From: Actinomycetes bacterium
GTDB taxonomy: Bacteria; Actinomycetota; Acidimicrobiia; Acidimicrobiales; Palsa-688
Direction: 5' to 3'
NCBI GenBank assembly: GCA_021811865.1
Contig: JAKAQB010000110.1
Coordinates: 1 to 8,789 of the forward strand
Length of the DNA stretch: 8,789 bases
The translations under genes were made by a program, and so were the position numbers. Below the pieces are notes generated by a model. The model made no database searches. It was not told where the DNA came from and saw nothing but the letters and a program-made list of their open reading frames with translations. This document shows positions 1 through 5,602 of this stretch, one piece after another (the stretch's first letter is position 1; every line of letters begins with the position of its first letter).

Positions 1-87
1 CTGCAAGGTGTCGGGGGACGGGTGCGAACGACGCAGGGGTTGGACTACTGGTAGGACCGGCACTGGCCGACGGAGACGTTCTCCTGG

Positions 88-635
88 TCATCGACCCGGG
101 TCGTGTTTTCGGCACGCACAGGTAGCAGAAGCTGATTGCCACGGGGCGGGAGCCTCGTCGGCCTGGTCGTGCCCGGTCAAACCGCCGATCGAGTCCCGGA
201 GCCCTCGGATCGCTCGCCAGGGCAGGTGCCACCGCCGGTGCGCCCAGCCCGTGAAGGTCACCCGGATCCCCTCGGCCCGGACCACGAAACGGTCACACCA
301 ACGCCGGGCTTGAGCACCCCCACCCCCGCCCCCTCGGCCACCTTGGCCCTGCTGCGGCCCTCCACGAACCGGGCGTGTAAAGCCTCGCCGATCACCTCAG
401 CCAGATCCCGGCGGCGCAGCAACACCAGCGAGGGCAGCAAGACGTGCGTCACAAGGCACGACGCGCACCGAGACCGACGTGGCCGCAGCACCACCTCCCG
501 GTCCCGGTCCCGCACACGTCGCCGGCGAGCGAACCCCCACGGGCGCAGCCGCCCGACCCCACACGCCACGCAGCAATAGCCGCCAGCAGCCAGCGTCGCT
601 TCCACCTCCACCGGATCGGGACCTACCATCAACAC
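88..635 (-). pseudogene. DUF6431-family zinc-ribbon/HTH protein, frameshifted
   Basis: Seen: the minus-strand reading frame opens with MVGPDPVEVEA, then carries two cysteine pairs (CCVACG and CASC, followed by VTHVLLPS) and an HTH-like stretch RDLAEVIGEALHARF. It matches my memory of DUF6431 proteins, small actinobacterial zinc-ribbon plus helix-turn-helix proteins common beside transposase genes. The frame is lost near 308-322 in a G-rich run. The conserved continuation, RRWCDRFVVRAEGIRVTFT, is in another frame and runs to a TGA at 88. Restoring one base in the G run gives a continuous protein of about 182 residues, the expected size. A GTG at 633-635 preceded by GAGGCGG is my preferred start; ATG at 627-629 is the alternative. 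Function is not established for the family; DNA binding is inferred. The lesion could be genuine or a sequencing error in the homopolymer. A transposase partner, if any, would lie left of the window. Confidence 0.7.
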
Positions 636-1008
636 GCGGGCACCGCCTCGCAAGCATCAGACGGGCCCCCTCGCGATCCGGCCAAGGAAACAGCGAGGGG
701 GCTCGTACGCGTTCACGAACGATCACCACGCTGACGCCACACCAGCCACACCAGCCACCGCCGCAACCACGACCACCACCGCCACCGCCAACAGCGATCA
801 AGACCAGTGACGCCTCAACCCGCTCCGTGATCAGATCAGAACGAGCGGCGCTCAACACCTGGTGCGTTCACCCAGATAGACGGCCCTGTGCTCTGTTTGC
901 CGCCGTTCGGGACGGTGCTCCGCCAGAGCCCCGGCGAGGCGGCCCATCCACCAGATCGACCCGCTCGTCGCCTCTCTTCCGGGGCAGCGGCGCCTCGCGC
1001 CAGGCGAG
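636..1008. other. Non-coding stretch with hairpin and CCA/ACC-rich tract
   Basis: No recognisable protein lies here on either strand. Open frames exist, but they translate to low-complexity Pro/Arg or Gly/Arg strings typical of shadow frames in GC-rich DNA. Contents: a long inverted repeat at 662-705 (listed separately), a CCA/ACC-rich low-complexity tract around 745-790, and from 880 onward a frame open into the following HTH gene that may be its upstream remnant. I see no convincing promoter. Confidence 0.6.
662..705. repeat. Long inverted repeat (hairpin), 10-bp perfect core
   Basis: GCCCCCTCGC at 665-674 is the exact reverse complement of GCGAGGGGGC at 693-702. The outer three positions extend it to 13 bp (662-674 with 693-705) with a single G.T pair. 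The loop is 18 nt. It sits about 30 bp upstream of the DUF6431 start. There is no T-tract on either side, so it is not a standard intrinsic terminator. It could be an attenuating leader hairpin, a recombinase site or an element end. Confidence 0.6.
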
Positions 1009-1398
1009 GTGACCGAGTTGGTCGCCGCCTACCGCCAAGGTGTCCCCGTCGAGGAGCTGGCGGCGGCGTTCCAGGTGCATCGGACGACGGTCATCGGCCA
1101 CGTCCGGCGCCACGGTGTGCCCAAGCGGGAGCGCCGGGCGCTCCGGGGGGAAGACGTAGGGCGGGCCATCCAGCTCTATGCCGAGGGCCGATCGGCTGAC
1201 TGGGTGGCCGCGCAGTTTGGCGTGGCGGCGAGCACCGTCCGGCGTGCTTTGAAGGAGGCCGGTATTGCCCTGCGGCCTGGAGGCGGGGGCGGCCGGACGA
1301 GGTCGGAAACCGCTGACCCGGCGGCGCACGAGAAGACCAGGGCCGGGTCGGGGCGGTCGCCACGGCGCACGCCGGCAGCGCATGAGCCAGGGTCATGA
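1009..1398 (+). CDS. Small double-HTH protein, serine-recombinase C-terminal type
   Basis: A 129-residue protein with two consecutive helix-turn-helix segments. The first (about residues 1-40) reads TELVAAYRQG, VPVEELAAAFQVHRTTVIGH. The second (about 45-85) reads GRAIQLYAEGRSADWVAAQF, GVAASTVRRALKEAGIALRP. This organisation matches orphan actinobacterial HTH proteins that resemble the DNA-binding tail of serine recombinases. No catalytic resolvase domain is visible upstream, so it is either a stand-alone DNA-binding protein or the remnant of a recombinase. GTG at 1009 is the only standard start in frame, but the frame is open back to 880, and the residues just before it (GQRRLAPGE) look like the usual linker. 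The gene may therefore be 5'-truncated. The last 40 residues are low complexity, and the real coding end may be earlier. Role inferred: DNA binding. Confidence 0.6.
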   Translation: MTELVAAYRQGVPVEELAAAFQVHRTTVIGHVRRHGVPKRERRALRGEDVGRAIQLYAEGRSADWVAAQFGVAASTVRRALKEAGIALRPGGGGGRTRSETADPAAHEKTRAGSGRSPRRTPAAHEPGS

Positions 1399-1502
1399 CC
1401 CGCTCGTTTCGGCTGACCGGCGTGGCCCACTGGGGCGGGCGGCGGTAGCCTGGCCGCGGTGCACTGCTACTGAACCCGCTGAACAAGCGCACACCTCGCC
1501 AC

Positions 1503-1593
1503 GAGCTCGGTGGCGCGCGCCCGAGCTCCTCCTCGAGAGGGGGTCCAGACCCCCGGAATCGATCGTCCTGACCGTTCCAAGAGGAGGAGCTCG
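1503..1593 (+). promoter_or_regulatory. Switch-like leader with sequestered Shine-Dalgarno
   Basis: Three complementary segments lie ahead of the dioxygenase gene. Segment A is GAGCTCGG at 1503-1510. Segment B is CCGAGCTC at 1521-1528, continuing to CTCCTC at 1534. Segment C is GAGGAGGAGCTCG at 1581-1593. A pairs with B over 8 bp. B (1522-1534) pairs with C over 13 perfect bp, burying the GAGGAGG ribosome binding site and the first base of the GTG start. The two pairings exclude each other. Between B and C sits a GC hairpin, GGGGGTC/GACCCCC at 1539-1545 and 1548-1554. The arrangement is what a translational switch, RNA thermometer or leader regulator would show. A ligand or trigger is not evident, and it matches no riboswitch class I know. 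The pairing is seen; the regulatory role is inferred. Confidence 0.5.
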
Positions 1594-2396
1594 TGATGCT
1601 CAGCAACGTACAGATCGACCACTTCAGAACCTTCGGCTTCCTCGTCCTGCCCGGCCTTTTGGCCGAGCACGCCGCGTCCCTTCGCTCCGAGGTGGACGCC
1701 GCGCTCCGCGACGCGTACGCCTCGACCTACGACGAGCGGGTCGTCGACGGGATCAGCGGCCACTACCTGCCGATGGCGTCGCGGCTGACGCCACTCAGCA
1801 CCTCGCTCGTCTGCGACGAGCCGCTGCTCATCGATGCCGCCGAGCAACTCCTCGGGGCGGAAGTGCTCCCCTCGGTGCCCGAGGGCGTCTTGTACTTCGC
1901 CGAGGCCGGCTGGCACGACGAAGACGGCATCGGGGTCCCCGGGGTGAAGTTCGCCACCTACTTCGACGACCTCGACGAGTCCAACGGGGCGCTGCGGTTC
2001 GTGCCCTGCTCGCACCACGCCGACGGGCGACCGCAGCTGCGCGCCTACCAGCGGGCCGGCCACGGGGACTTCCCGGGCGTCGCGGTGCCGACCCGTCCGG
2101 GGGACGTGGTGGCGTTCGACCTGCACACCTTCCACGCCTCCTTCGGGGGTCGAGACCGGCTGGCGTGGACGGCGGGGTACCTGGCCGTGCCCGACGACGA
2201 GGGGTCCCGGGAGAAGACGGTGCGGTGGATGGCTGACGCCTTGGAGCAGGCGTACCGGGGCTTCGACCGGGAGCGCTACCCGGTGTGGCGAGACTGGCTC
2301 GCGAACCCCGACGGCACCCGGCGGCGGGCGGCGGTCGTCGAGCGGCTCCGCGCCGCCGGGGTGCTGGACCTGCCGGGTGCGGAGCTGGGCTGGTGA
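1593..2396 (+). CDS. Phytanoyl-CoA dioxygenase (PhyH) family oxygenase
   Basis: A 267-residue protein of the PhyH group of Fe(II)/2-oxoglutarate-dependent oxygenases, which hydroxylate small molecules with O2 and release CO2 and succinate. The N-terminus [16 protein letters not shown] (8-23) is the standard family opening. The core runs from GWHDEDG (106-112) through [20 protein letters not shown] and RFVPCSHH to [15 protein letters not shown] (169-183). Likely iron ligands are H108, an acidic residue just after it and H181, with R189 as the 2-oxoglutarate anchor. The acidic ligand is unclear: the usual HxD spacing would put E110 there, with D109 and D111 flanking it. GTG at 1593 or ATG at 1596 is the start, after GAGGAGG at 1581-1587. 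The substrate is unknown. The next gene overlaps by four bases, so the two probably act on one compound. Cytoplasmic; no signal peptide. Confidence 0.85.
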   Translation: MMLSNVQIDHFRTFGFLVLPGLLAEHAASLRSEVDAALRDAYASTYDERVVDGISGHYLPMASRLTPLSTSLVCDEPLLIDAAEQLLGAEVLPSVPEGVLYFAEAGWHDEDGIGVPGVKFATYFDDLDESNGALRFVPCSHHADGRPQLRAYQRAGHGDFPGVAVPTRPGDVVAFDLHTFHASFGGRDRLAWTAGYLAVPDDEGSREKTVRWMADALEQAYRGFDRERYPVWRDWLANPDGTRRRAAVVERLRAAGVLDLPGAELGW

Positions 2397-3367
2397 CCCG
2401 CCCCGAGGCAGGTGCCACCCCGGGGATCCTGCAGGCACCGATGTCGCCTCCGCACGGGTTCGCCGCCGACGACGCCACCCGCCGCCTCCTGCGATCCCGC
2501 CCGCCCCAGCGAGCCCTTGACTGGGCGGGCGGTCTGCTCGGCGGCACCGTCGTCTCCACCCAGGCGCTTCGCGGCGGCATGTCCTCCGCGGTCCACGCGC
2601 TGACCATTTGCCTCACCGGTGACGGGAAGCGACAGGTCGTGCTCCGTCGCTACGTCCGAGCCGACGCCGACGCCGAGCAACGGGACGCTGCGGCGCGCGA
2701 GGCGGACATCCTCGGCCTCGTCGAAGCCGTCGCCGTGCCCACCCCGAGCCTCGTGGCCGTCGACCCGAGCGGGGAACATGCCGGGGTGCCGGCGGTGCTC
2801 ATGTCCCGGCTCCCCGGGCGCGTCGATTGGGCGCCAGCCGATCTCGACCGGTGGATCCGGTCCCTCGCGGCGCTGCTGCCGACGGTCCACGAGGCGGCAC
2901 TGCCCCTGGCCGGCGTGCTCGGTTCCTTCGCCCCCTACGCCCAGGAGCGCTATGACCCTCCGGGGTGGGCGCGCTGGCCGCGGGTCTGGGAACGGGCGGC
3001 CGAGCTCGCCCACGAGCCACCCCCCGATCTCGACGTCCGCTTCATCCACCGTGACTTCCATCCCGGTAACGTGCTGTGGCGAGGAGGCCGGGTGACCGGG
3101 CTCGTCGACTGGCAGGCGGCCTGTGCCGGGCCGGCCTCGGCCGACGTGGCCCACTGCCGGGCGAACCTCTTCCGCTACGGCCTGGACGTCGCCGACCGCT
3201 TCCGCGCCGCGTGGGAGCGCGGGACCGGGGAACGGTTCCATCCGTGGGCGGAGATCGCGACCATCGTCGGCTTCCTCGACGGGCTGCGTGACGAACCCGG
3301 CGCCGATCGCTTCGTCACCGAGGAGGCCCTGGCCCAGGCGGTCGCCAGTCTCGGTCCGAGCTCTTGA
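2393..3367 (+). CDS. Aminoglycoside phosphotransferase (APH) family kinase
   Basis: A 324-residue kinase-like protein of the APH/choline-kinase fold. The catalytic Brenner motif is clear: [13 protein letters not shown], with H219, D221 and N226, followed by GLVDW with metal-binding D239 and [11 protein letters not shown]. The N-lobe shows VVLRRYVR (82-89), where the usual ATP-anchoring lysine is replaced by arginine, and READIL, with E103 as the likely salt-bridge glutamate. Family members phosphorylate antibiotics, sugars, amino alcohols or metabolites; nothing here fixes the substrate, so a resistance role should not be assumed. The GTG start at 2393 overlaps the dioxygenase stop as GTGA and has GGAG upstream, pointing to translational coupling. 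ATG at 2441 is an alternative start with a weaker binding site. The gene ends five bases before a palindrome and the cut end of a superoxide dismutase gene. Confidence 0.85.
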   Translation: MTRPEAGATPGILQAPMSPPHGFAADDATRRLLRSRPPQRALDWAGGLLGGTVVSTQALRGGMSSAVHALTICLTGDGKRQVVLRRYVRADADAEQRDAAAREADILGLVEAVAVPTPSLVAVDPSGEHAGVPAVLMSRLPGRVDWAPADLDRWIRSLAALLPTVHEAALPLAGVLGSFAPYAQERYDPPGWARWPRVWERAAELAHEPPPDLDVRFIHRDFHPGNVLWRGGRVTGLVDWQAACAGPASADVAHCRANLFRYGLDVADRFRAAWERGTGERFHPWAEIATIVGFLDGLRDEPGADRFVTEEALAQAVASLGPSS

Positions 3368-3371
3368 CCCT

Positions 3372-3386
3372 GTACCTACTAGGTAC
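3372..3386. repeat. 15-bp perfect palindrome at a gene junction
   Basis: GTACCTA, a central C, then TAGGTAC. It sits between the stop codon of the APH-family gene (3367) and the point where superoxide dismutase homology ends on the other strand (about 3398). It could be a recombination or insertion scar, a protein-binding site, or chance. It has no T-tract and is AT-rich relative to its surroundings, so it is unlikely to be a terminator. Confidence 0.5.
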
Positions 3387-3397
3387 GCCGAAGTGCT

Positions 3398-3697
3398 CTC
3401 GATGGCCGCGCCGAGGTCGCCGTCGGGTTTGTCGCCCCCGTCAGCGGAGAGGTTGGTCCAGAAGATCGAGTGCAGCACATGGCCGGACAGGTTGAAGGCG
3501 AGGGTCTTCTCCAGGCCGACGATGGCGCCGAAGTCGCCCTTGTCCCGGGCGTCGGCCAGCTTCTCCAGGGTGCTGTTCGCCCCGGTCACGTACGCGGCGT
3601 GGTGCTTGTCGTGGTGCAGCTCGAGGATCTCCCCCGAGTGGTGGGGCTCGAGTGCCCCGAAGTCGTAGGGCAGGTCGGGAAGGGTGTAGCCGGCCAC
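3398..3697 (-). pseudogene. sod: Superoxide dismutase (Mn/Fe), 3'-truncated
   Basis: The N-terminal half of an Fe/Mn superoxide dismutase, the enzyme that converts superoxide to oxygen and hydrogen peroxide. The start is GTG at 3697 with AGGGAG upstream. The protein reads [20 protein letters not shown], then [11 protein letters not shown] and [13 protein letters not shown]. Two of the four metal ligands are present, H28 and H76. The family is about 200 residues long, and homology here stops at about residue 100 (DGDLGAAIE); the C-terminal Asp and His ligands are absent. The frame remains open to 2276 only because it runs antisense through the two preceding genes, so a product would be a chimera without an active site. 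The break is close to the 15-bp palindrome. Inferred cause: a rearrangement that brought the PhyH-APH segment against the dismutase gene, or an assembly join. Confidence 0.85.
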
Positions 3698-3759
3698 GGC
3701 AGCTCCCTGTCTCGTTCGGCAGTGTCGTCCTGATGCACCACCCACTGTATTGCAGATAA

Positions 3760-3773
3760 CTCGCAGGAGCGAG
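3760..3773. repeat. Short dyad between sod and the riboswitch
   Basis: CTCGC-AGGA-GCGAG, a 5-bp perfect inverted repeat, lies in the divergent region between the superoxide dismutase start (3697) and the cobalamin riboswitch (3793). Promoters for both directions should be in this segment, but I cannot point to convincing -35/-10 pairs. The dyad could be an operator or a small hairpin. Confidence 0.3.
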
Positions 3774-3792
3774 CTGGTCTAGTTTGGCTGGC

Positions 3793-3944
3793 TGAGCCGC
3801 AGTGCACGGGAAGCCGGCGGGAGTCCGGCGCGGTCCCGCCGCTGTGACCGGGGAGCAGGACCCATCTATGTCACTCCGACCTTCGGGGACGGAGGAAGGC
3901 GGGCGATGCGCCGATCCTGGAGCCAGAAGACCGGCTGCGGCTCG
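3793..3944 (+). promoter_or_regulatory. Cobalamin riboswitch
   Basis: A cobalamin (B12) aptamer. The conserved core is at 3808-3847, including GGGAAGCCGG, then GTCCGGCGCGGTCCCGCC and CTGTGACCGGGGAGC. The B12 box AGCCAGAAGACCGGC is at 3921-3935. The closing helix P1 is perfect: GAGCCGCAG at 3794-3802 pairs with CTGCGGCTC at 3935-3943. These riboswitches bind adenosyl- or other cobalamins and turn off downstream B12 synthesis or uptake genes. The cbiX start at 3984 is 40 nt beyond the helix and I see no terminator hairpin, so control is probably at translation, with AAGGA at 3971-3975 as the likely target. The aptamer looks intact although the gene it controls is broken. Confidence 0.93.
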
Positions 3945-3983
3945 TTGCCCGTCGACTTCTACGCGGATGGAAGGACGTACCCC

Positions 3984-4742
3984 ATGCCCCACGCTGGCCT
4001 CTCCTCCCCTCGAAGCGCACCCGGTCCGGCTGGATGCACCGGGCTGCTCCTCGTCGGACACGGCAGCCGCTCTCCAGCCGGGCGGGCCGAGATGCTCGCT
4101 TTGGGCCGGCTCGTGGCCGACACAGCCGGTGAGGTGGCGGTCGAAACCGGGTTCTTGGAGCCCTCGGACCCGCCGGCCGGCGGCGCACTCGGCCGCCTCG
4201 CTGCCCGAGGGGTCACCCAGGCGAGTGTCGTCCCCCTCATGCTCAACCCGGCCGGGCACACCAAGTCCGACGTCCCGGCCGTCCTCCTCGACGGCCGGCT
4301 CCGGCACCCGGACCTCGATCTGTACTACGGGCGACCCTCGGCATGGATCATGGCGTCCTCGCGCTCGGTGCCGCCCGCATCGCCGAGTACGGCGGGCAGG
4401 GCGTGCCGTTGCTGGTGCTCGCCCGTCTCCACGACGACTGCGCCCGGTTCATCCAGGCCACCGGCATCGACGTGCTCCGAGCCGGGCATCTCGGCGCCCA
4501 CCCGGACCTGGTTCCGCTCATCCTGGCCCGCCACGATGAGGCCCTCGGTGGCGACATCCGCATGAACTGCGACGCCTGCGCCTAACCGCAAACCCTTCCC
4601 CGGTCTCGAAAGCGGAATGGACCAACCCCTCGGTCACGGCCATTCGCAGCTGGCCGTCGAGCACCGCGCCCACGGCCACGTCAGTGACCGGGGTATCGCT
4701 GGTCAGGAGCAGGCGGCGCAGCGCCCGAGGATCGCGAAGTGA
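3984..4742 (+). pseudogene. cbiX: Sirohydrochlorin cobaltochelatase (CbiX), degraded
   Basis: CbiX inserts Co2+ into sirohydrochlorin, an early step of anaerobic cobalamin synthesis. The N-terminal part is clear: LLLVGHGSRSPAGRAEM with the active-site histidine, then VVPLMLNPAGHTKSDVPAVL and DLYYGRP. After GRP the frame breaks at about 4335; one more C in the CCC run would restore LGMDHGVLALGAARIAEY. The text then jumps from VPLLVLAR to LHDDCARFIQATGIDVL, missing roughly 60-70 residues found in full-length relatives, an apparent in-frame deletion near 4421. RMNCDACA is followed by a stop at about 4582, where one extra A hides the usual continuation YRKPFPGLES and a His-rich tail ending at 4740-4742. 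Start ATG 3984 with AAGGA eight bases upstream. The tail overlaps the 3' end of the convergent Fur gene. Almost certainly inactive, unless the indels are sequencing errors; the deletion would remain. Confidence 0.85.
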
Positions 4743-5161
4743 CGGGGGTCGATGGAGAACCCGAGCCGCGCCTTGGCAGCGCGGGCGAGACTCCGGAACA
4801 GCTCGTCGGGCGCCTCGATCGTCGTCCCGCACTCCTCGCAGATGAAGTGGGCGTGGGCCAAGGAGGCGAGCTGGTACGTGGCTGGGCCGTGCCCGAGGTG
4901 GGTATGCACCACGACCCCGAGACGCTGCAGGTCTTCCAGGTTCCTGTAGATGGTCGATAGATGCACGTCGGGGGCTCTGGCTTGGACCGCCTCGGTCAGC
5001 TCCTCGGCGCTCAGGTGCCCGTCCGCATCGAAGAGCACCTCCAACAGGACCCGGCGCGACGACGTGGCCCGACCTCCTCGGGAACGCACCAGGGCCAGCA
5101 CGTCATCGACCGTGGTCACGTTCACGGAGTCGGCTTCCAACGGGGCGAGCGGCTTGCCCAT
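4703..5161 (-). CDS. Fur-family metal-dependent transcriptional regulator
   Basis: A 152-residue Fur-family repressor from ATG 5161. The winged-helix recognition region HLSTIYRNLEDLQRLGVV (67-84) is followed by HTHLGHGPATYQL (86-98) and the metal region HAHFICEECGTTIEAP. The two cysteine pairs, C108/C111 and C148/C151, form the structural zinc site usual in Fur, Zur and PerR; the His cluster H86, H88, H91, H103 and H105 provides regulatory ligands. The sequence alone does not decide between iron, zinc, manganese or peroxide sensing. A GTG within DSVNV is an alternative start. The frame is open upstream to 5311, but that extension is not family-like. It is convergent with the cbiX remnant and divergent from the mini-ORF/permease group, so the dyads at 5207-5240 are candidate autoregulatory operators. 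Confidence 0.88.
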   Translation of the reverse strand: MGKPLAPLEADSVNVTTVDDVLALVRSRGGRATSSRRVLLEVLFDADGHLSAEELTEAVQARAPDVHLSTIYRNLEDLQRLGVVVHTHLGHGPATYQLASLAHAHFICEECGTTIEAPDELFRSLARAAKARLGFSIDPRHFAILGRCAACS

Positions 5162-5206
5162 ATTGCCAGCATAGAGGGCCACTTCGGGATCGGGGAGACG
5201 GGTGTA

Positions 5207-5240
5207 TTTGCGAATTGATCGCAGAAGGGTGCAGACTGCA
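5207..5240. promoter_or_regulatory. Candidate operator dyads in the fur/permease divergent region
   Basis: Two dyads lie side by side. TTTGCGA-ATTGA-TCGCAGA (5207-5225) has 6 of 7 arm positions matching around a 5-bp AT-rich centre. TGCAG-A-CTGCA (5230-5240) is a perfect 11-bp palindrome. This is the most AT-rich part of the divergent region between the Fur-family gene and the permease group. The 19-bp length of the first dyad suits a Fur-family dimer, but the sequence is not a textbook Fur or Zur box. Binding is inferred. Confidence 0.35.
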
Positions 5241-5309
5241 AACAGACCCTCGTGCGGCGGCTTCGACCCGTCCACCGACCTGCCAAGGCCTACGAGAAGA
5301 AGGAGACGC

Positions 5310-5411
5310 ATGACTGCGGCAGACGCACCTGAGCGCGTGCGGAGTGTCGAGCACGACCGAGGAAGGTCCGACCCGAGTGACCTGCGTCCTGTGGGGCCTT
5401 CGCCGCGATGA
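5310..5411 (+). CDS. Unrecognised mini-ORF 1 (33 aa) with strong RBS
   Basis: An ATG at 5310 follows AAGAAGGAG with ideal spacing, the best ribosome binding site in this part of the window. The 33-residue product begins MTAADAPERVRSV and is charged, with no motif I recognise. It ends in ATGA shared with the next ORF. It may be a leader peptide that couples translation into the permease group, or the beginning of a gene whose remainder is lost. Confidence 0.4.
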   Translation: MTAADAPERVRSVEHDRGRSDPSDLRPVGPSPR

Positions 5412-5602
5412 CGCCGCGCGCCAGTGGCGTCGCCGTACCCGCCTACCTCCGGGCCCTCTGTGACGCTGTCGGTGTCGCCCGCTCCGCAGGTGTCGACGGC
5501 ACCGGTCGCCAGGAAACGCTCTTCGGGTTCCCTTCGCCGGTCACGCGACGGGCGCGCGGGCCTCGGCGTGCCCGTTCGGCACCGAAGGGAATGCAGCGGT
5601 GA
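5408..5602 (+). CDS. Unrecognised mini-ORF 2 (64 aa), coupled both sides
   Basis: A 64-residue ORF from ATG 5408, overlapping the preceding mini-ORF by ATGA and the permease start by GTGA. The first half (VPAYLRALCDAVGVARSAG) could form a helix; the C-terminal part is Arg/Pro-rich and looks non-conserved. No membrane segment, cysteine motif or family signature is visible. The double overlap suggests it is translated as a link in the chain, but a shadow ORF in GC-rich DNA is possible. Confidence 0.35.
   Translation: MTPRASGVAVPAYLRALCDAVGVARSAGVDGTGRQETLFGFPSPVTRRARGPRRARSAPKGMQR

Noticed and set aside
745..790. CCA/ACC-rich tract as a repeat array or CRISPR
   Set aside because: It is simple low-complexity sequence without regular repeat-spacer structure; no CRISPR array occurs anywhere in the window.
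1539..1554. GGGGGTC-CA-GACCCCC hairpin as an intrinsic terminator
   Set aside because: No T-tract follows; it fits better as part of the leader structure before the dioxygenase gene.
1467..2438. 323-codon minus-strand open frame over the PhyH gene
   Set aside because: No recognisable motif; it is the codon-position shadow of the dioxygenase gene.
2276..3745. 489-codon minus-strand open frame as one gene
   Set aside because: Only the first 100 codons from GTG 3697 have family similarity (SOD); the rest is antisense to two well-supported genes.
5162..5311. N-terminal extension of the Fur-family protein to 5311
   Set aside because: The extra 50 residues are unlike the family and would cover the divergent regulatory region and the start of the mini-ORF.
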